From Acanthosepion esculentum (lineage: Eukaryota; Mollusca; Cephalopoda; Sepiida; Sepiidae): DNA of 64,000 nucleotides. Numbering within the stretch: position 1 is the stretch's first letter; each line of letters starts with the position of its first letter. Below are positions 60,900 to 64,000 of this stretch, in pieces. The translations under genes and the position numbers were made by a program. The notes under the pieces are model-generated. The model was not told where the DNA came from, did no database searches, and saw only the letters and a program-made list of their open reading frames with translations. The stretch lies in assembly GCA_964036315.1 (NCBI GenBank), contig OZ038479.1, positions 61,928,804 to 61,992,803 of the forward strand, in the 5' to 3' direction.

Positions 60900-62560
60900 G
60901 AAGGAGAAGACTTTAGTGAGACGAAAGAACAATAAAAGAACAGGAATCAGGAAGACAGAACATGGCGATTGATGTTGCATTTAATGTTTTGAAAATTATA
61001 GGTGACAAAGAAGCAAGTAACCCACAGTTCCACAGGCGAGAATTGCAAGAAAAACTATTAGAATAAAACTTACGGTTACATCTAGCTATTCCAACAGTAA
61101 AGTGATGAGACCTACTTGGCAATATAGTACTTACATTCATTCGAGGTACCAAGAATGAGAGCCCATTAGAACAATTGTTATGAAAATGTTTATAAATTGA
61201 GTGAAACCAGGTCACGGCGGTGGGAAAATGATTGAAATCGAGAGGTCAGGATAACATTATAGACCTTTCTTCGAATTTGACAGGCATCTGAAGATTTATG
61301 GCAGGAGTAGCCAACTAGATATGACAGCAATATTCATTGCATGGATGAATGCTAGATTTATAAATGTGCAAGAGGGATTCTGCACGATACAGTGAACCAA
61401 CTTTCCTAACAGACGTAACAACTGATTCAATATAATCACTCCACTTCATATCAGTAGAAAACGTGAGACCAAATATATGCAATGAGTTGCTCTTCTGGAC
61501 GTTTGTATCAACCATGCCGATAGAAAGCAAAAATGCTTCTCTATGGTGATTAAAATTTAGCAGTTTCGTTTTGCGTGAGAATGTACATGATATATCTTGC
61601 CCCAGTTAACCACTGATTGGAGGACATTTTCGGGGGTAGCTGATAATTTTAATTTTTCGAACCTATCGGAACAGGAAGTAAATAGTTTTCATCAGCATAA
61701 ATACCTAGTTGGAAACTGATGACATCGGGAAGGTCGTTGATGAAAAGAAGCAACATAGGTCCAAGGACAGAACTCTGGGGCACTCTTGCATTAATGTGAA
61801 ATGATCTGGAAGCGTGGTCGTTTAAAATTACATTCATAACACTCTTTAAGAACGATTGGATTGTCAAATATTCGGCCAGACGCCATAGCCCTTGAACTTG
61901 TGGGAAAGGCAAACAAAAGACGCCTTCGAGATATTTAAAGCTACACCTTGAGCTTCGTCGTTCGTATCTAAAGCCTGATAGACAAATTCAGTAATAATAG
62001 TTAACACATCGACGAAAGCCATATTGTTTATCTGAAGAAGGCTGTGTGAAGTAAGATGCTTAACTAATTTTGAGGTGATTAGAGCCTCTAGTACTTAATC
62101 CAAAAGAGATAAAAGATTAATAGAACGATAATTCGTGGAATCAGAAGGTTCACTAGATTTCTTAAAGACAGGAACTACATATTTCCAACAAACTATAAAG
62201 TAAGAAGCAAGGTATTTTTTTGAATAATGTTTCGAGAACAGGTGCCAATTCAGGTGCACATTTTTTTAGAACAATTGCAGGGATACAATCAAATTCGCAA
62301 GCCTTGTGTGGAAATGGTAGCAGAAACCATGGATGGTGTATGTACATATCACTCAGAGATTCCGTTCTAGGGGTAAAATCAAATATACCCCTGAAGTAAT
62401 TATTTGAGATTATAAATAAATTGGCCATTGCTCAAAACCCGATAACCAGCTTCAGTCTTGAAAAAGTGAAGAGAACGCACGAGCAAAAATGGGAACAAAT
62501 TCATATGAATAAGGAAATAATTATTAGAATAAAAAATATAATGAAAAGAAAAAAATATAA
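60900..62560 (-). mobile_element. CR1/jockey-like LINE, RT and tail
   Basis: From 62560 down: KTEAGYRVLSNGQ and ANLFIISNNYF (linker), HKACEFDCIPAIVLKKCAPE (start of RT fingers), a gap with KSSEPSDSTNYRSI-like remnants, INARVPQSSVLGPMLLLFIN and LPDVISFQLGIYADE (RT palm, the YADD box changed to YADE), SLHIFGLTFSTDMKWSDYIE and SLLHIYKSSIHPCNEYCCHI, then the tail FHNNCSNGLSFLVPRM, HFTVGIARCNRKFYSNSF. Fragments lie in several frames. The changed catalytic residue and the breaks make it inactive. Copies of its tail lie at 16.2 and 28.4 kb. Confidence 0.85.
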
Positions 62561-64000
62561 TCAGAAACAGGAATCAAATTAACATGTTCTTCCGTATTGA
62601 TGCTCAATAGACTTTAGCCATAAATATCTACAAGTCCGGGGTACTATATTTGATATACCCTTCTTCATTGGTCTCTCTGAACACTCCCTTTTCTTATAAG
62701 AACTTTTCTGTCCTCCCACACGGTCATTTTTGTTATCTTTCATTAGATTACCAAAGGTGTTGTTTTTAATTATACCAGTGTTCTGGAGTTATTTTCTTAG
62801 AATACATGAGATAATAGAGATTCTGGAAAATAATAATCTATCCTACTGTTCATACTAATATTCCTTTCAAGCAATGTTTCTTACAATCGATATAACTATG
62901 TAACGGCGTATTGCAGCTGCCCGAATACCAGCGTCTTGATCATAGGTTAGTTGGGTCACGTTTTATGGCAATGAGCGTTGATCCAGAACAAATCTTGACG
63001 TTCTTTGTCTTTTGATTGGACCTCTGTTCATGCTTGAGTTGTCGGAGATCATAGTGCGTTTAACCGGGGAACTTCCTTCATAAACTCGAAGTAGGCAAGC
63101 TTTTTCTATGAAACTGTACCTATCGTTCAGGTGTAGAGAGGAGAGTTAGCGTGACGCCCGGCTTATACTTTGATATGTTGAGAACAATGAGTACAGAATA
63201 CTGTTTATCATTTTAGAATTTTGTAATCCATTAGGGGGAGAAGCATTTTTTCTTCGTTTACTAAACCTGATTTAAGTGACACTTGTTGAAGTACAAAAGC
63301 CCAAATATGACATCAACCCTTTTATGACACCCTATATTTTACACAAAATAAAATAAATGCTGCAAATTCTCCTTAAAAATCATTAAGAGCAATGTTCAAT
63401 GTTGGAAATAACAGCGGAGGAATGCGGAAGAATGTAACAGTCAAAATGTTGTCAAAAAGTGACAAAACAAATGCAATTTTTCCTAATGACATACATTTGA
63501 ATTCAATATTAACAGTGAATTTTCTCTCTCAAATCCTTGCAGAAAGTGTTGTCTACTCAATTTGAGCTTAATTTGGCGAACAAATCTATACATGAAGTTG
63601 TAACTTTGTGTCTAATTTCGTTTCTATTTCGTCATATATGCACCACACAATTTGTCTTTAATGATCTCAGAAAATTTTTTAAAGACAATTATATTTTTAC
63701 AGTACTTTTACGTCTTCAGTTGAATGCTTTCCCATCGGATATTTTTTCAGATGACAAAAGTATACTAATCATAAAGCTACATTTGTCAAACAACATGTTT
63801 GTACAGCCACTGCATGCAACTCTGATCATCAGGCAATAGTATGGTTGAATTTTGCACTAGTGTTGTCATATCCTACTATGGCAACAAGAAAATGACTAAC
63901 TGAAAATTGAAGATGATGCTACTGCAGTGGTGTGGTCACTTATACCCAATTGATGAAATACTTTTTACGATAAATAATTATTTTACAACATAAATACTTT
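62561..64000. other. Mixed sequence, no supported gene
   Basis: 62.86-63.18 kb is GC-richer and may be an unclassified element. A 100-codon + frame (63537-63839), open from an acceptor-like site TCCTTGCAG, contains LRLQLNAFPSDIFS and KLHLSNNMF, faintly LRR-like, but without the N..L..IP pattern or a donor. Unassigned. Confidence 0.35.

Overview
This is a strongly AT-rich eukaryotic window with no intact long protein-coding gene. Its content is dense dinucleotide microsatellites, decayed LINEs, Penelope-like elements, tRNA- and 5S-derived SINEs and one hAT relic. That mix, together with the particular LINE and SINE families, points to an animal with a large repetitive genome, most likely a mollusc and probably a cephalopod such as an octopus. 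The species call is inference from repeat style and recalled family resemblance; no search was run.

Layout. 0-13 kb: purine-rich blocks (2.3-2.9 and 3.6-4.3 kb), a 509-bp SINE with perfect 15-bp target-site duplications (5.46-5.97 kb), Penelope and LINE scraps (7.0, 7.5, 9.9 kb), a SINE with a ribozyme-like motif (10.2 kb) and a tRNA-type SINE body (12.3 kb). 13-30 kb: a Penelope 3' end lying between two (TA)n arrays (15.1-15.6 kb), two CR1-like LINE 3' ends in opposite orientation (16.2 and 28.4 kb), a hAT transposase relic with a perfect 31-bp inverted repeat beside it (17.4-18.9 kb), and two composite SINEs whose heads derive from 5S rRNA (22.1 and 30.2 kb). 33-48 kb: microsatellite-embedded SINE and LINE pieces, then the most structured locus of the window, a Penelope-like element at 39.4-42.9 kb. 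Its RT and GIY-YIG coding remains are readable, inverted copies of its 3' end lie at both ends, and a 749-bp SINE-type insert with a 14-bp target-site duplication splits the GIY-YIG part. A MITE-like element and a 64-bp palindrome follow. 48-64 kb: Z-DNA-prone (GT)n, a pyrimidine-rich block, two long degenerate endonuclease/RT LINEs (51.0-53.3 and 56.2-58.2 kb), a 5S-headed SINE at the 5' end of the second LINE, and a CR1-like LINE (60.9-62.6 kb).

The one feature that looks like host coding sequence is a 72-nt leucine-rich-repeat exon at 55754-55825 (+), with a good acceptor, a GTAAGTAT donor and the phase-2 symmetry usual for one-repeat-per-exon LRR genes. The window may therefore be mostly intron of a large + strand LRR gene (slit, LGR/relaxin-receptor or peroxidasin type); no second exon could be secured.

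The most unusual signals are hammerhead-ribozyme-like cores in the Penelope 3' regions and in an unrelated-looking SINE family, the repeated placement of Penelope and SINE copies inside (TA)n arrays, and SINEs that share one body but carry either a tRNA head or a 5S rRNA head.
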